Origin: JBBROS01 sp963752225 | GTDB lineage: Bacteria; Pseudomonadota; Alphaproteobacteria; Acetobacterales; Acetobacteraceae | DNA: 64,000 nucleotides | NCBI GenBank assembly: GCA_963752225.1 | Contig: CAVVXS010000009.1 | Location: forward strand, 372,001 to 436,000 | Direction: 5' to 3' | Part shown: positions 8,596 to 19,361 of the stretch, in pieces | How positions within the stretch are numbered: position 1 is the stretch's first letter | How the letters are laid out: each line of letters opens with the position of its first letter | Notes under the pieces: model-generated | Databases searched by the model: none | Told to the model about the DNA's origin: nothing | The model's input: the letters and a program-made list of their open reading frames with translations, nothing else | Position numbers and translations under genes: made by a program

Positions 8596-9786
8596 ATGCC
8601 CGCCACGGCCGATGCGCCTCAGCGCCGCCCGGAGATCCCTGCCCGTGACCGCGGCGAACCGCGCCGCGAGACGCAGCAGCCTCCCGACGACAAGCAGGCC
8701 GGGGGCAAGAAGCCGGCCGACGATAAGCAGTCCGGCGAGGACGAGGCGGCAAAACCGAAGACGCCGCGGTGGAAGAAACGACTATATTGGATTGGTGGCG
8801 CCGCCGCGGTGGCCGCCCTGCTCATCGGCGGAGTGCTGTACTACCTGCACGCCCGCCATTACGAGAACACCGACGACGCCTTCATCGACGGCCACCAGTC
8901 GCAGGTTTCGGCGCAGGTTGCCGCGAAGGTGGTGAAGCTCGCGGTGGAGGACAACCAGCAGGTGCGCGCCGGCGATCCGCTGCTGCAGCTCGATCCGCGC
9001 GACTACCAGGTCCGCCTCGACCAAGCCCGCGCCCAGCGCGCGCAGGCCGCCGCGCAGTTGCAGCAGGCGCAGGCCGGCTTGCTGCAGCAGCAGGCGCAGG
9101 TTGACCAGGCCGAGGCCAACGTCCGCGTGTCGGAAGCCGACCTCGGCCAGCAGCAGCTCGACCTTGCCCGCTACCGCGCGATCGACCCGAAGGCGATCAC
9201 CCGGCAGCAGCTCGACACCTCCAACGCGCAAACCCGGTCGGCCGCAGCCCGGCTCGACGCCAGCAAGCAGGCGGTCGCAGCCGCCAAGGCCCAGCTCGAG
9301 GCGCAAAAGGCGCAGATCGCCGCCGCCGCCGCCAACCTGCAGGCCGCCGACGCGACGATCGAGAACGCCGAGTTGCAACTCGGCTACACCACGGTGCACG
9401 CGCCGGACTCCGGCCGCATCACCCGGCGCACGGTCGAGGTCGGCAACTACGTCAACCCCGGACAGTCCTTGCTCGCGGTCATCCCCGACAATTACTGGGT
9501 CACCGCCAACTTCAAGGAAACCCAGCTGGCCGACATGCACCCCGGCCAGCCCGTGCGGGTCCGCGTCGACGCCTGCCCCGGCATCGACCTGCCGGCCCAT
9601 GTCGACAGCTTCCAGACCGGCACCGGCGCGGTGTTCTCCTCGTTGCCGGCCGAGAACGCGACCGGCAACTACGTGAAGGTGGTGCAGCGGGTTCCGGTCA
9701 AGATCGTGTTCGACGGGAAGCCCGACCTCGGCCGCTGCAACCTGTCGCTCGGGCTGTCCGTCTCGCCCCGCGTCACCGTCCGCTAG
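8596..9786 (+). CDS. HlyD/EmrA-type membrane fusion protein
   Basis: Periplasmic adaptor of a tripartite drug efflux pump. After a hydrophilic, Lys/Asp-rich cytoplasmic tail, one membrane anchor (IGGAAAVAALLIGGVLYYL) is followed by YENTDDAFIDG, the biotinyl-lipoyl-like domain, a long Gln/Ala-rich coiled-coil hairpin and the second lipoyl half (TTVHAPDSGRITRRTVEVGNYV). The start at 8596 gives 396 residues, close to EmrA; ATGs at 8485 and 8440 would lengthen the charged tail and cannot be excluded, and no start has a strong ribosome-binding site. It is 13 bases upstream of emrB. The substrate is unknown. Confidence 0.88.
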   Translation: MPATADAPQRRPEIPARDRGEPRRETQQPPDDKQAGGKKPADDKQSGEDEAAKPKTPRWKKRLYWIGGAAAVAALLIGGVLYYLHARHYENTDDAFIDGHQSQVSAQVAAKVVKLAVEDNQQVRAGDPLLQLDPRDYQVRLDQARAQRAQAAAQLQQAQAGLLQQQAQVDQAEANVRVSEADLGQQQLDLARYRAIDPKAITRQQLDTSNAQTRSAAARLDASKQAVAAAKAQLEAQKAQIAAAAANLQAADATIENAELQLGYTTVHAPDSGRITRRTVEVGNYVNPGQSLLAVIPDNYWVTANFKETQLADMHPGQPVRVRVDACPGIDLPAHVDSFQTGTGAVFSSLPAENATGNYVKVVQRVPVKIVFDGKPDLGRCNLSLGLSVSPRVTVR

Positions 9787-9799
9787 GCCCCCGAACACC

Positions 9800-11335
9800 A
9801 TGGCTGAGCCCAATCCCGAGCTGCCGCGCTCGGCCGCCGGGCCGAACTCGCCCTGGCTGATCGCGATCATCGTGTCCATCGCGACCTTCATGGAGGTGCT
9901 CGACACCACGATCGCGAACGTGGCGCTGCGCTACATCGCCGGGTCGCTCGCGGCCGGGCAGGACGAGAGCACCTACATCATCACCAGCTACCTGGTGAGC
10001 AACGCGATCGTGCTGCCCATCAGCGGCTGGCTGTCCAACGTGCTCGGGCGCAAGCGCTTCTACATGGGATGCGTGGCGCTGTTCACGATCAGCTCGGTGA
10101 TGTGCGCGTTCGCGACCTCGTTGTGGTTCATGCTGCTCTGCCGGGTGTTGCAGGGCATGGGCGGCGGCGGCTTGGCGCCGACCGAGCAATCGATCTTCGC
10201 CGACAGCTTCACCCCCAAGCAGCGGGCGCTGGCCTTCTCCTTGTATGGTTTCACCGTGGTCACCGCCCCGGCGATCGGCCCGGTGCTGGGCGGCTGGCTG
10301 ACGGATAGCTTCTCCTGGCATTGGGTGTTCCTGATCAACCTGCCGTTCGGCCTGATCTCGCTGACCCTGACCTACTTCTTCGTCTATGACTCGCCGCTGG
10401 TGCAGAAGGAACGGCGCGAGCGGCTCGCCCGCGGCCTCAAGATCGACTACGTCGGCTTCCTGCTGGTCGCGATCGGCTTCGGTTGCTTGCAGGTCGTGCT
10501 CGACCGGTTCGAGCGCGACGACGGCTTCTCCAGCAGCTTCATCACCTCGTTCGCCGTCGCCAGCGCCGCGTCGCTGGTCGCATTGGTGGTTTGGGAGCTC
10601 AATCACGACCAACCGGTGGTCAATCTTCGCTTGCTGAAGATCCCGGCCTTCGCGATCAGCAACATCGTCATGTTCGCGTTCGGCTTCATCATCGTCTCGA
10701 CCACGCAGCTGCTGCCGCAGCTGACGCAGGAGCTGCTGGGCTACAACGCCGTGACGGCAGGCCTCACCTTGGGCGCCGGCGGCCTGGTGAGCGTGTTCAT
10801 CATGCCGCTTGCCGGCGTCATCACCGGGCGGCTGATCCAGCCGAAATGGCTGGTGCTGTCGGCCATGTTCGGGGTGTCTGGGGCGATGCACTACGCCTCC
10901 AGCCTCGACCTCAACGCGTCGTTCTGGGCCATCTCCACGTCCCGCATCCTGCAGGTGTTCTGGCTGCCGCTGGTCTTCATCCCGCTGTCGGCGGTGCAGT
11001 TCACCGGCGTGCCGCCGGCGCAGAACAACGACGCGTCGGCGATCATCAACCTGATGCGCAACCTCGGCGGCAGCTTCGGCGTGTCGATCGTCACCACGGA
11101 GCTGGCCTGGCGCGGCCAATTCCACCATGCCCGCCTTGCGGAGCACATCACGCCCTACAATGGCTACGGCTTCGGGGCGAACCTGCAAGCGATCGGCGCT
11201 GCCGTGCAGCGGCAAGCGACGATCCTCAGCTATCTGGACGTGTTCACCATTTTGAGCTTCATCACCTTGGCCTGCGTGCCTTTCGTGCTCTTCCTGCCCA
11301 ACATCAAGAAAGGCGCCCCCGCCGGTGGCCACTGA
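9800..11335 (+). CDS. DHA2-family MFS efflux permease (EmrB/QacA type)
   Basis: Inner-membrane proton antiporter of 511 residues with about 14 predicted membrane segments. Family motifs seen are LDTTIANVAL near residues 34-43 (motif D1), GWLSNVLGRKRFY (motif A) and GPVLGGWLTD (motif C, the antiporter motif). It lies between the EmrA-like adaptor and the NodT-type outer-membrane factor, forming a complete EmrAB-TolC-like pump. Its stop overlaps the next gene's GTG by 11 bases. It probably exports hydrophobic drugs or fatty acids; specificity is not readable. Confidence 0.92.
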   Translation: MAEPNPELPRSAAGPNSPWLIAIIVSIATFMEVLDTTIANVALRYIAGSLAAGQDESTYIITSYLVSNAIVLPISGWLSNVLGRKRFYMGCVALFTISSVMCAFATSLWFMLLCRVLQGMGGGGLAPTEQSIFADSFTPKQRALAFSLYGFTVVTAPAIGPVLGGWLTDSFSWHWVFLINLPFGLISLTLTYFFVYDSPLVQKERRERLARGLKIDYVGFLLVAIGFGCLQVVLDRFERDDGFSSSFITSFAVASAASLVALVVWELNHDQPVVNLRLLKIPAFAISNIVMFAFGFIIVSTTQLLPQLTQELLGYNAVTAGLTLGAGGLVSVFIMPLAGVITGRLIQPKWLVLSAMFGVSGAMHYASSLDLNASFWAISTSRILQVFWLPLVFIPLSAVQFTGVPPAQNNDASAIINLMRNLGGSFGVSIVTTELAWRGQFHHARLAEHITPYNGYGFGANLQAIGAAVQRQATILSYLDVFTILSFITLACVPFVLFLPNIKKGAPAGGH

Positions 11336-12939
11336 CGACCGTTTGCGTCCCGCTTCGCGCCGAAATTCCCGCTCCCTCCTCCGCCCTCTCACCCCCATGC
11401 TGGTCGCAACGCTGGTCGCCGGCTGCACGGTCGGCCCGAACTTCGAGCGCCCCAGCCCGTGGTCGCCCGCCTCCTGGTTCGGCCGGCGCACGCCGAAGCC
11501 CGACTATGCCAGCCTGCCGACCAACCAGCCGGTGGACCCCGAGTGGTGGAACAGCTTCCACGACCCGGTGCTGACCGGGTTGATGCGCCGGGTTGCCGAC
11601 AGCAACCTCGACGTGCGCACGACCGCTATCCGCCTGGCGGAGTCTCGCGCGCAGCGCGGCATCACCGCGGTTGACGAGTATCCGCAGATCAACGGCAACG
11701 GGTCGTACTCGCGCGAACGGCTCAGCCAGCGCGGGGTGATCGGCCTGATCGGCGGCGGCGCGTCCTCGTCGAATGGCTCTGGCACTTCGACGACCACCAG
11801 CAGCAACGGCCTCGGTGGCACCCAGGGCGGCGTGCCGGTCAACGCCGCGGGTGGTGGCGGCGGCGGCACCCCGGCGATCCCGGCCTTCAATCTGTTCCAG
11901 GCCGGGTTCGACGCCTCCTACGAGCTCGACCTGTGGGGCCGTGTCCGCCGAGCCGTCGAAAGCGCCGACGCCGCCATCGACGCCTCCACCGAAGCAAGGC
12001 GGCAAACGCTTGTGACCGCGCTGGCCGAACTCGCCCGCGACTACGTCCAGCTGCGCGGCACCCAGGACCAGATCCGCATCGCCCGGGCCAACCTGTCGAG
12101 CGCCAATGAAAGCGCCAACCTCAGCAACGAGCGGTTCCGCGGCGGCCTCGCCACCGACCTCGACGTCGCCAACGCGCGCGCCCAGGTCGAGTTCGACGGC
12201 GGCAACCATCCCGCAGTTCGAGCAGCAAGAAGAACAGCTCGTCAACGCCATCTCGCTCCTGCTCGGCGCGCCGCCCGGCGCGCTGGCGGCCGAGCTGCTG
12301 CCGCCCAAGCCGGTCCCGCCGGTGCCGCCGCGGGTGCCGGTCGGGGTGCCCAGCGACCTCGTGCAGCGCCGCCCCGACATCCGGCAGTCCGAAGCGCAGC
12401 TGCATGCCGCCACCGCCGACATCGGCCAGGCTCGCGCCGACTTCTTCCCGCGCGTAACTCTGTCCGGCTCGTTTGCGCTGCAAGCGACGCAGATCAAGGA
12501 TCTCGGCAATTTCGGCAGCCGTACCTACGGGTTCGGCCCCAACATCTCCATCCCGATCTTCGAAGGCGGCCGCCTCCGCCGCACCCTCGAGTTGCGCGAG
12601 GCGCAGCAGCAGGAAGCCGCGATCAACTACCAGAAGACGGTGCTGACCGCGTTTCATGACGTCGACAATGCGCTGATCGCCTATCGCGCCGAGCAGAACC
12701 GCCGCGACCGGCTATCCGCGCAAGTCGGCCAGGCCCGCCGCGCCCTGAGCCTGGCGCAGCAGCGGTTCCGGCAAGGCCTGTCCGACTTCCTCGAAGTGCT
12801 GACGGCGCAGCGCACGGTGCTGCAAGCCGAGCAGCAGCTTGCCGACAGCACCACCACCGTCAGCACCAACCTGGTGCAGCTGTACAAGGCGCTCGGCGGC
12901 GGCTGGGAAACCACCTTCGCGCAAACCGCCCGGCGCTGA
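11325..12939 (+). pseudogene. NodT/OprM-type outer-membrane efflux lipoprotein, frameshifted
   Basis: Outer-membrane channel of the EmrAB pump. A lipoprotein signal ends in LVAGC (Cys34) followed by TVGPNFERP, typical of the NodT family, then two OEP domains. A Gly/Ser/Thr-rich insertion spans about residues 143-185. The frame breaks near 12192: one frame ends ARAQVE and the family sequence resumes one base later as STAATIPQFEQQEEQL. Removing one T of GAGTTC (12192/12193) restores a 537-residue protein. The GTG start at 11325 overlaps emrB. Either a sequencing error or a genuine loss of the channel; both halves are otherwise well conserved. Confidence 0.85.
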
Positions 12940-12942
12940 TCC

Positions 12943-12964
12943 GCCGGGGCCAGGCGGCCCCGGC
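12943..12964. terminator. GGGGCC-type hairpin after the efflux operon
   Basis: GCCGGGGCC (12943-12951) pairs with GGCCCCGGC (12956-12964) around a 4-base loop, 3 bases past the NodT-like gene stop. There is no clear T-run. It resembles the palindromes at 7565, 44339 and 56261. Confidence 0.5.
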
Positions 12965-13030
12965 CAGCTGGCGGCTGCGTGGGCCATGAGAACAATTGAC
13001 GCACAAACATCGTCATGGTCCGGTTTCGAC

Positions 13031-14071
<1,041 letters not shown>

Positions 14072-14075
14072 GGAC

Positions 14076-14552
14076 TCAGCGTCCGCCGGCCACGGCGCCG
14101 GCCTCGGGCCCGCTCACGACGGTCGACGCCATCGGGTGCTGCGCCACCTCGGTCAGCGGCAGGGTGCGCGGCGCGAGCATCACCAGGCCGAGGCCACCGA
14201 CCAGGCCGAAATTCTTCAGGAACTCCCAGAAGTGCTCGAGCCCCTCGCCCTCCTCGAAGCGCCAGAAGCCAGGGAAGCGCCAGAACTGGTGATACAGCAC
14301 CGCCGTCACGGCGCAGAACCCGGCCAGCAGGAACGCGGCCAGCCGATCGTGCCAGCCGACCACGATGCAGATTGGGGCAACGATCTCCACGGCTGCCGCC
14401 GCGACCAGCATGGCCGGCGCCCACGCGCCCTCGCCCGCCTGTTTCATCGCCGCCCGCCAGTTCACGACCTTGTCGAGCGCGCTGAACGGGAACAGCACCA
14501 CGAGGCAGATCCGCAGCAGCAGCGGCGCATAATCGTTGATGGTCGCCAGCAC
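14076..14552 (-). CDS. DoxX-family membrane protein
   Basis: Inner-membrane protein of 158 residues with four hydrophobic helices (for example APLLLRICLVVLFPFSALDK and APAMLVAAAAVEIVAPICIVV). The first helix carries the DoxX-type RICLVVLFPFSALDKV stretch. The GTG start at 14552 is chosen because GGAGG lies about 8 bases upstream; the longer upstream frame is Arg-rich and unlike the family. It is divergent from the cupin gene. DoxX-like proteins are linked with respiratory or redox partners, but no precise role can be given here. Confidence 0.8.
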   Translation of the reverse strand: MLATINDYAPLLLRICLVVLFPFSALDKVVNWRAAMKQAGEGAWAPAMLVAAAAVEIVAPICIVVGWHDRLAAFLLAGFCAVTAVLYHQFWRFPGFWRFEEGEGLEHFWEFLKNFGLVGGLGLVMLAPRTLPLTEVAQHPMASTVVSGPEAGAVAGGR

Positions 14553-14614
14553 TGCCCGCCTCCTCCGCGTCCCGCCCGGATGGAACAAGGTCGGCCTTCG
14601 ATAGTTCAGTTGCG

Positions 14615-15067
14615 ATGACCGACGCCGCATCCGGGCCCAAGCCGCAGATCCCTTATTGGCACCTTTGGAGCGACGCCGACGGCGTCAGCCATCAGCGCCA
14701 ATGCACCCTGACCGAGTTCGAATTGCACGGCGTCGGCAACGCCGCGCCGCAATGGAATGACAAGCAGGACCGCTCCGAGGCGACCGTGGTGTTCACCGTG
14801 CAGCCGGTCGGCTGGGTCGGCGAATGGCACGAGAACCCGGCGCCGCAATGGATCGTGGTGCTGTCCGGGCGGTGGTGGATCGAAAGCATGGACGGCACCC
14901 GCATCGAGCAGGGTCCCGGCGAGTTCTCGTTCGGCGAGGATCAGGGCTGCGTCGAACGGGACGGCAAGAAGGGCCACCGCTCCGGCACGGTCGGCCACGA
15001 ACCGGCGGTGCTGATGACGGTGCAGCGCCACGTGGCGCCGCGGCACGAACCCTGCCACGCCCGCTGA
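14615..15067 (+). CDS. Small cupin-fold protein
   Basis: The 150-residue protein has a single conserved barrel: WHENPAPQWIVVLSGRWWIE followed by GPGEFSFGEDQG, matching cupin motifs 1 and 2 in spacing, although only some metal-binding His/Glu positions are visible. It starts 63 bases from the divergent DoxX gene and ends 2 bases before the SMP-30 gene, so the two plus-strand genes probably form one transcript. A sugar-acid or lactone link is suggested only by that neighbour. Confidence 0.72.
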   Translation: MTDAASGPKPQIPYWHLWSDADGVSHQRQCTLTEFELHGVGNAAPQWNDKQDRSEATVVFTVQPVGWVGEWHENPAPQWIVVLSGRWWIESMDGTRIEQGPGEFSFGEDQGCVERDGKKGHRSGTVGHEPAVLMTVQRHVAPRHEPCHAR

Positions 15068-15069
15068 CG

Positions 15070-15987
15070 ATGGACGGGTTCGAGATCCACGACCCACGAT
15101 TCCGTTCGCTCGTGCTGCCCAACGCGCCGTTGCTGAAGCTCGCGGACGGGATGTCCTGGCTCGAAGGCCCGGTGTGGTTCGCCGACCTCGACTGCTTGCT
15201 CGTGAGCGACCTCCCGGCCGACCGGATCATGCGCTGGACCGACAGCGGCGGCTTGAGCGTATTCCGGCAGCCATCCGGCTTCGCCAACGGGCATACCCGC
15301 GACCGCCAGGGCAGGCTGCTCGGCTGCTCGCACCGGCAGCGCTGCGTCACCCGCACCGAGCTGGACGGCCGCATCACCGTGCTGGCCGACCGCTTCGAAG
15401 GCCGCCGCCTCAACAGCCCCAACGACATCGTATGCCGCTCCGACGGCACGATTTGGTTCAGCGACCCGCGTTACGGCATCAACACCGACTACGAAGGAGG
15501 CAAGCAGAGCCCCGAGCTGCCGGCGGCGCTTTACCGGCTCGATCCCGGCGACGGCCGCCTGACGGTGGTGGCCGATGATATGGAAGGCCCGAACGGCCTA
15601 TGCTTTTCGCCCGACGAGCGCCTGCTTTATGTCGTCGAGACCGGGGCGCAGTTCGCCGAGCATCCGGTGCGGCATATCCGCGTGTTCGACGTACTGGACG
15701 ACGGCGCGCGGCTCGGCGGCAGCCGGGTGTTCCACACGGTCTCACCGGGCAACGCGGACGGGGTTCGCTGCGACGAGGACGGGCGTCTGTGGAGCAGCGC
15801 CGGCGACGGGGTGCATTGCATCGCGCCGGACGGCACCTTGCTGGGCGTGATCAAGGTCCCGTTCACCGTGTCCAACCTGGAGTTCGGCGGGCGCAACCGG
15901 GCGCGGCTGTTCATCTGCGCCTCCCATACCCTCTATGCCATCTTCACCAACACGCGTGGCGCCGCGCGGCTGCCGACAGGAGCATAG
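15070..15987 (+). CDS. SMP-30/gluconolactonase family protein
   Basis: Six-bladed beta-propeller lactonase of 305 residues, divalent-metal dependent. Likely metal ligands are Glu32 in WLEGPVWF, Asn118 in NSPNDIV, the Asn of EGPNGLCFSPDE and the Asp of NADGVRCDEDG, the normal order for SMP-30/LRE enzymes. It would hydrolyse a sugar or other lactone. No signal peptide is seen, so it is cytoplasmic. It begins right after the cupin gene and ends 1 base before the NDH-2 gene start. Confidence 0.9.
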   Translation: MDGFEIHDPRFRSLVLPNAPLLKLADGMSWLEGPVWFADLDCLLVSDLPADRIMRWTDSGGLSVFRQPSGFANGHTRDRQGRLLGCSHRQRCVTRTELDGRITVLADRFEGRRLNSPNDIVCRSDGTIWFSDPRYGINTDYEGGKQSPELPAALYRLDPGDGRLTVVADDMEGPNGLCFSPDERLLYVVETGAQFAEHPVRHIRVFDVLDDGARLGGSRVFHTVSPGNADGVRCDEDGRLWSSAGDGVHCIAPDGTLLGVIKVPFTVSNLEFGGRNRARLFICASHTLYAIFTNTRGAARLPTGA

Positions 15988-15988
15988 G

Positions 15989-17347
15989 ATGAGCCGACTT
16001 GCCCCAGCGCCGCTGCTGTTCGCCCTGGCCGGGGGCGCCGCGCTGGCCCTCGCGGCACCTCCGCGCCGACGCCCGGTGCGGACCGGCCGCGGCCGGCCGG
16101 CGTGCCGCGTGGTGGTGATCGGTGCCGGCTTCGGCGGCTTGGCCGCGGCGGGCCGCCTGGCCGGCCGACCCGGCATCGACCTCACGATGATCGACGCGCA
16201 GAACCATCACTTGTTCCAGCCGCTGCTGTATCAGGTCGCCACCGCCGCCCTGTCGCCGGCCGACATCGCCTCCCCCGTGCGCGGCATCCTGCCGGCCGCG
16301 CCAGGGGTGCGCGTGCTGATGGCGCGCGTGACCGGCATCGACACCGCCAACCGCCGGGTGCTGAGCACCGAGGCGGACGTGCCGTATGACGAGCTGATCA
16401 TCGCCACCGGGTCGCGCCCCAGCTATTTCGGCCACGCCGACTGGGCCGAGACGGCGCCGGGGCTGAAGACGCTGGAAGACGCGCTCGGTCTCCGCCGCCG
16501 CATCCTCGAGGTGTTCGAGCATGCCTCCGTCAGCCACGCCGACGAGCACGACCGCCTGCTGACCTTCGTGCTGATCGGCGGCGGCCCGACGGGGGTGGAG
16601 ATGGCCGGGTCGATCGCCGAGCTGTCGCGCGACATGCTGGCGCGCGACTTCGCCCTGCCGCGGCGCCGTGCCCGGATAGTCTTGGTCGAGGCCGGACCGC
16701 GCATCCTGTCCGCGTTCACGCCCGACCTGTCCGACTACGCCGCCCGCATGCTCCGCGGCCTCGGCGTCGAGATCATGACGAACACCAGCGTGACCGGGAT
16801 CGCGCCGGACCGGGTGCAGCTCGGCGATCATTCGATCGCGGCGGCGAGCGTGATCTGGACCGCCGGCACCGAGGCGACGCCGGTGGCCGAATGGCTGGGC
16901 GTGACGCCCGGGCATGGCGGGCGGGTGGCGGTGGAACCCGACCTCAGCGTTCCCGGCCATCCGGAGGTCACGGTGATCGGCGACGCCGCCCTGGCCACCG
17001 ACCCGGACGGGCAGCCATACCCGGGCCTGGCGCCGGTCGCCAAGCAGCAGGGCGAGTTCGTCGGCGAGGCCATCCTGCGCCGGCAGCGCGGCCGCCGACC
17101 GCCCCGCCCACGATTCCGGTATCGCGATTACGGCACGCTGGCGACCATCGGCCGCTCGAAGGCGGTGGCGGAGTTCGGGCCGCTGCACATCAAGGGCTTC
17201 GTCGCATGGATCACCTGGGCGGTGGCGCATATCTTCTTCCTGATCGGCTTTCGCAGCCGGGTGATGGTCAGCGCGCAATGGTTGTTCGCCTACGTCACGC
17301 ATCAGCGCGCCGGGCGCTTGATCATTCGGCGGGAAACCACGTCGTGA
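15989..17347 (+). CDS. Type II NADH dehydrogenase-like FAD oxidoreductase
   Basis: Single-subunit, membrane-attached NADH:quinone oxidoreductase of 452 residues. An N-terminal hydrophobic segment (PLLFALAGGAALALA) precedes the FAD motif VVVIGAGFGGL (41-51). The second Rossmann motif is LIGGGPTGVEMAG, and VIGDAALA binds the FAD tail. The C-terminal FVAWITWAVAHIFFLIGFRSR segment (quoted in part) is the amphipathic membrane-binding region typical of NDH-2. The extra N-terminal anchor is unusual. Its ATG follows the lactonase stop by one base with AGGAG nearby, suggesting co-transcription. Confidence 0.88.
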   Translation: MSRLAPAPLLFALAGGAALALAAPPRRRPVRTGRGRPACRVVVIGAGFGGLAAAGRLAGRPGIDLTMIDAQNHHLFQPLLYQVATAALSPADIASPVRGILPAAPGVRVLMARVTGIDTANRRVLSTEADVPYDELIIATGSRPSYFGHADWAETAPGLKTLEDALGLRRRILEVFEHASVSHADEHDRLLTFVLIGGGPTGVEMAGSIAELSRDMLARDFALPRRRARIVLVEAGPRILSAFTPDLSDYAARMLRGLGVEIMTNTSVTGIAPDRVQLGDHSIAAASVIWTAGTEATPVAEWLGVTPGHGGRVAVEPDLSVPGHPEVTVIGDAALATDPDGQPYPGLAPVAKQQGEFVGEAILRRQRGRRPPRPRFRYRDYGTLATIGRSKAVAEFGPLHIKGFVAWITWAVAHIFFLIGFRSRVMVSAQWLFAYVTHQRAGRLIIRRETTS

Positions 17348-17405
17348 CGGACCTGCCCCGGCCCGCCGGGCCCGCCGCCAATCATCGCCTCGAAAGGGCC
17401 ACCGC

Positions 17406-18290
17406 ATGATCGATGACACCGCTTCCGGCGCGAAGGCCCCCAATGGTCCCGCCCGGCCCGACGCGTCGCGGCTGCCGCGCGCGCCGTATCAGCCGGTGCT
17501 GACCGGGCAGCCGGCGCTTGTCACCGGCGCCAACTCCGGCATCGGCAAGGCCGTCGCACTCGGCCTGGCCCAGGCGGGCGCCGACGTCGCCGTCAACTAC
17601 GTGACCCACCCCGAGGCCGCCGAGGAGGTCGCGCATGCGATCACCGGCATGGGCCGGCGCGCCGTCGTCATCAAGGCCGACGTCAGCAAAGAAGACGAGG
17701 TCGAGGCGATGTTCCGGCAGGCCATCGCCGAGTTCGGCACGCTGCACATCGCCGTCAGCAACGCCGGGCTGCAGCGCGACGCGGCGTTCGACGAGATGAC
17801 GCTGGAGCAATGGAACACCGTCATCGGCGTCAATCTGACCGGCCAATTCCTGTGCACCCGCGCCGCCACCCGCGAGTTCAAGCGCCGGGGCGTGGCGCCC
17901 GCGGTGTCGCAGGCGGCGGGAAAGATCATCTGCATGAGCTCGGTGCACCAGCAGATCCCCTGGGCCGGGCATGCCAACTACGCTGCGTCCAAAGGCGGCA
18001 TCATGATGCTGATGAAAAGCATCGCCCAGGAGCTGGCGCCGCACTTCATCCGGGTCAACGCGATCGCCCCCGGCGCTATCCGCACCCCGATTAACACCGC
18101 GGCCTGGGATACGCCGCAGGCCTATGCCGACCTGATGACACTGGTGCCTTACAAGCGCATCGGCGAGCCGGACGACATCGCCCAAGCGGCGGTTTGGCTT
18201 GCGTCCGATGCGTCCGACTACGTCACCGGCACGACCTTGTTCGTCGACGGCGGCATGACGCTCTATCCGGGCTTTGCCACCGGCGGCTGA
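17406..18290 (+). CDS. SDR-family oxidoreductase (glucose 1-dehydrogenase-like)
   Basis: A 294-residue classical SDR with a roughly 30-residue Pro/Ala-rich N-terminal extension. TGANSGIG lies at about 40-47, followed by SNAG (in place of NNAG), the active-site Tyr/Lys in NYAASKGG and a C-terminal TTLFVDGGM. The family includes glucose 1-dehydrogenases and similar sugar or alcohol oxidoreductases. It follows the NDH-2 gene by about 60 bases in the same direction, so NADH made here could be reoxidised by NDH-2; that link is inference. Confidence 0.87.
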   Translation: MIDDTASGAKAPNGPARPDASRLPRAPYQPVLTGQPALVTGANSGIGKAVALGLAQAGADVAVNYVTHPEAAEEVAHAITGMGRRAVVIKADVSKEDEVEAMFRQAIAEFGTLHIAVSNAGLQRDAAFDEMTLEQWNTVIGVNLTGQFLCTRAATREFKRRGVAPAVSQAAGKIICMSSVHQQIPWAGHANYAASKGGIMMLMKSIAQELAPHFIRVNAIAPGAIRTPINTAAWDTPQAYADLMTLVPYKRIGEPDDIAQAAVWLASDASDYVTGTTLFVDGGMTLYPGFATGG

Positions 18291-18311
18291 GCGGGAAGGC
18301 GCTTCGCCGCT

Positions 18312-19124
18312 TCACGACGCCCAGTTGGAGCGGAAGTCGTTGTGCAGCGTCAGGCCGCCGCACGCGTAAAGCGTCTGGCCGGTCATGTACGACGCTTCGT
18401 CGCTGGCGAGGAAGGCGAAGATCGGCGCCAACTCGGCGGCTTCGGCTGCCCGGCCCATCGGGATATGCGCCTCGATCGACCGCCGCCGCAGCGGATCCTC
18501 GGTCCAGGCGCGGTTCATGTCGGTTGCGGTGGCGCCCGGCGCCACCGCGTTGATCCGGATGCCGCGGTCGGCGAACTCGAGCGCCAAGGTGCGGGTGAGG
18601 TTGCCGAGGCCACCCTTCGACATCGAATAAGCGAGGAAGCCGGGCTTCGGGATCAGCTCGTGCACGCTGGACGTGTTGATGATCACGCCCCCGCCCGGCC
18701 GTGACAGGAAGTGCTGGATGGCGCCCCGAGCGCATCGCGCGGCGCCGAGCAGGTTGACCGCCAAGATCCGCTCCAGCACCGCGTCATCGAACCCGTCGCC
18801 TGGCGTTTCCTTCTGGATGCCGGCGTTGTTGACCAGGATGTCGAGCCGGCCGAACGCGGCCGCGACACGCTGCAGCAAGGCCGGGCAGTCCGGCCCGTTG
18901 CCGATATCGGCCTCCTCGACCCGGTGCGGCGGGTCGCCATGCCCGGCCGCGGCAGACGCCGCTCTCAGCGCCGACAAGGCACCGGCCGCTTCCGCGGCGT
19001 CGCCGGCATGGTTGATCGCCACCGTCGCCCCTTCGGCCGCAAACCGCTCCGCCACCGCCCGCCCGATGCCGCGCGACGCGCCGGTCACGAGGGCGAAGCG
19101 GCCCGCCAAGCGCGGCGTAATCAT
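18312..19124 (-). CDS. SDR-family oxidoreductase
   Basis: A 270-residue classical SDR: TGASRGIG near residues 15-22, NNAGIQKE, SSVHELIPKPGFLAYSMSK containing the catalytic Ser/Tyr/Lys, and MTGQTLYACGG at the C-terminus. Like the preceding plus-strand SDR it has a SSVH motif and resembles glucose/ribitol dehydrogenase-type SDRs. It is convergent with that gene (21-base gap), suggesting an old inverted duplication, although sequence divergence is large. Substrate unknown. Its ATG at 19124 follows a GGGGG stretch. Confidence 0.88.
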   Translation of the reverse strand: MITPRLAGRFALVTGASRGIGRAVAERFAAEGATVAINHAGDAAEAAGALSALRAASAAAGHGDPPHRVEEADIGNGPDCPALLQRVAAAFGRLDILVNNAGIQKETPGDGFDDAVLERILAVNLLGAARCARGAIQHFLSRPGGGVIINTSSVHELIPKPGFLAYSMSKGGLGNLTRTLALEFADRGIRINAVAPGATATDMNRAWTEDPLRRRSIEAHIPMGRAAEAAELAPIFAFLASDEASYMTGQTLYACGGLTLHNDFRSNWAS

Positions 19125-19361
19125 GCCGTGCCCCCAGCGAGCCCGTCGGCGGTAACATGGATCGGTCGCATCGGCATCTCCCGCAGCGGACGGAAGACAA
19201 AACCATGCCGGCGGCCACGGTTCCAGCGCCACCGGCCGGCGGCGAGCGCCGGGGGGCGCAACCTTGCTCGTCCAGCAACGACGGTCCATCCTCTTTGACA
19301 CACGGCATGGCGGCATCGAACCGCCAGCCGTTTCGACCGACCGGCTCCGGGGGGAACGCTC

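Noticed and set aside
9773..11491. A 572-codon minus-strand frame opposite emrB
   Set aside because: It is His/Asp/Arg-rich shadow sequence; the plus strand encodes a textbook MFS transporter.
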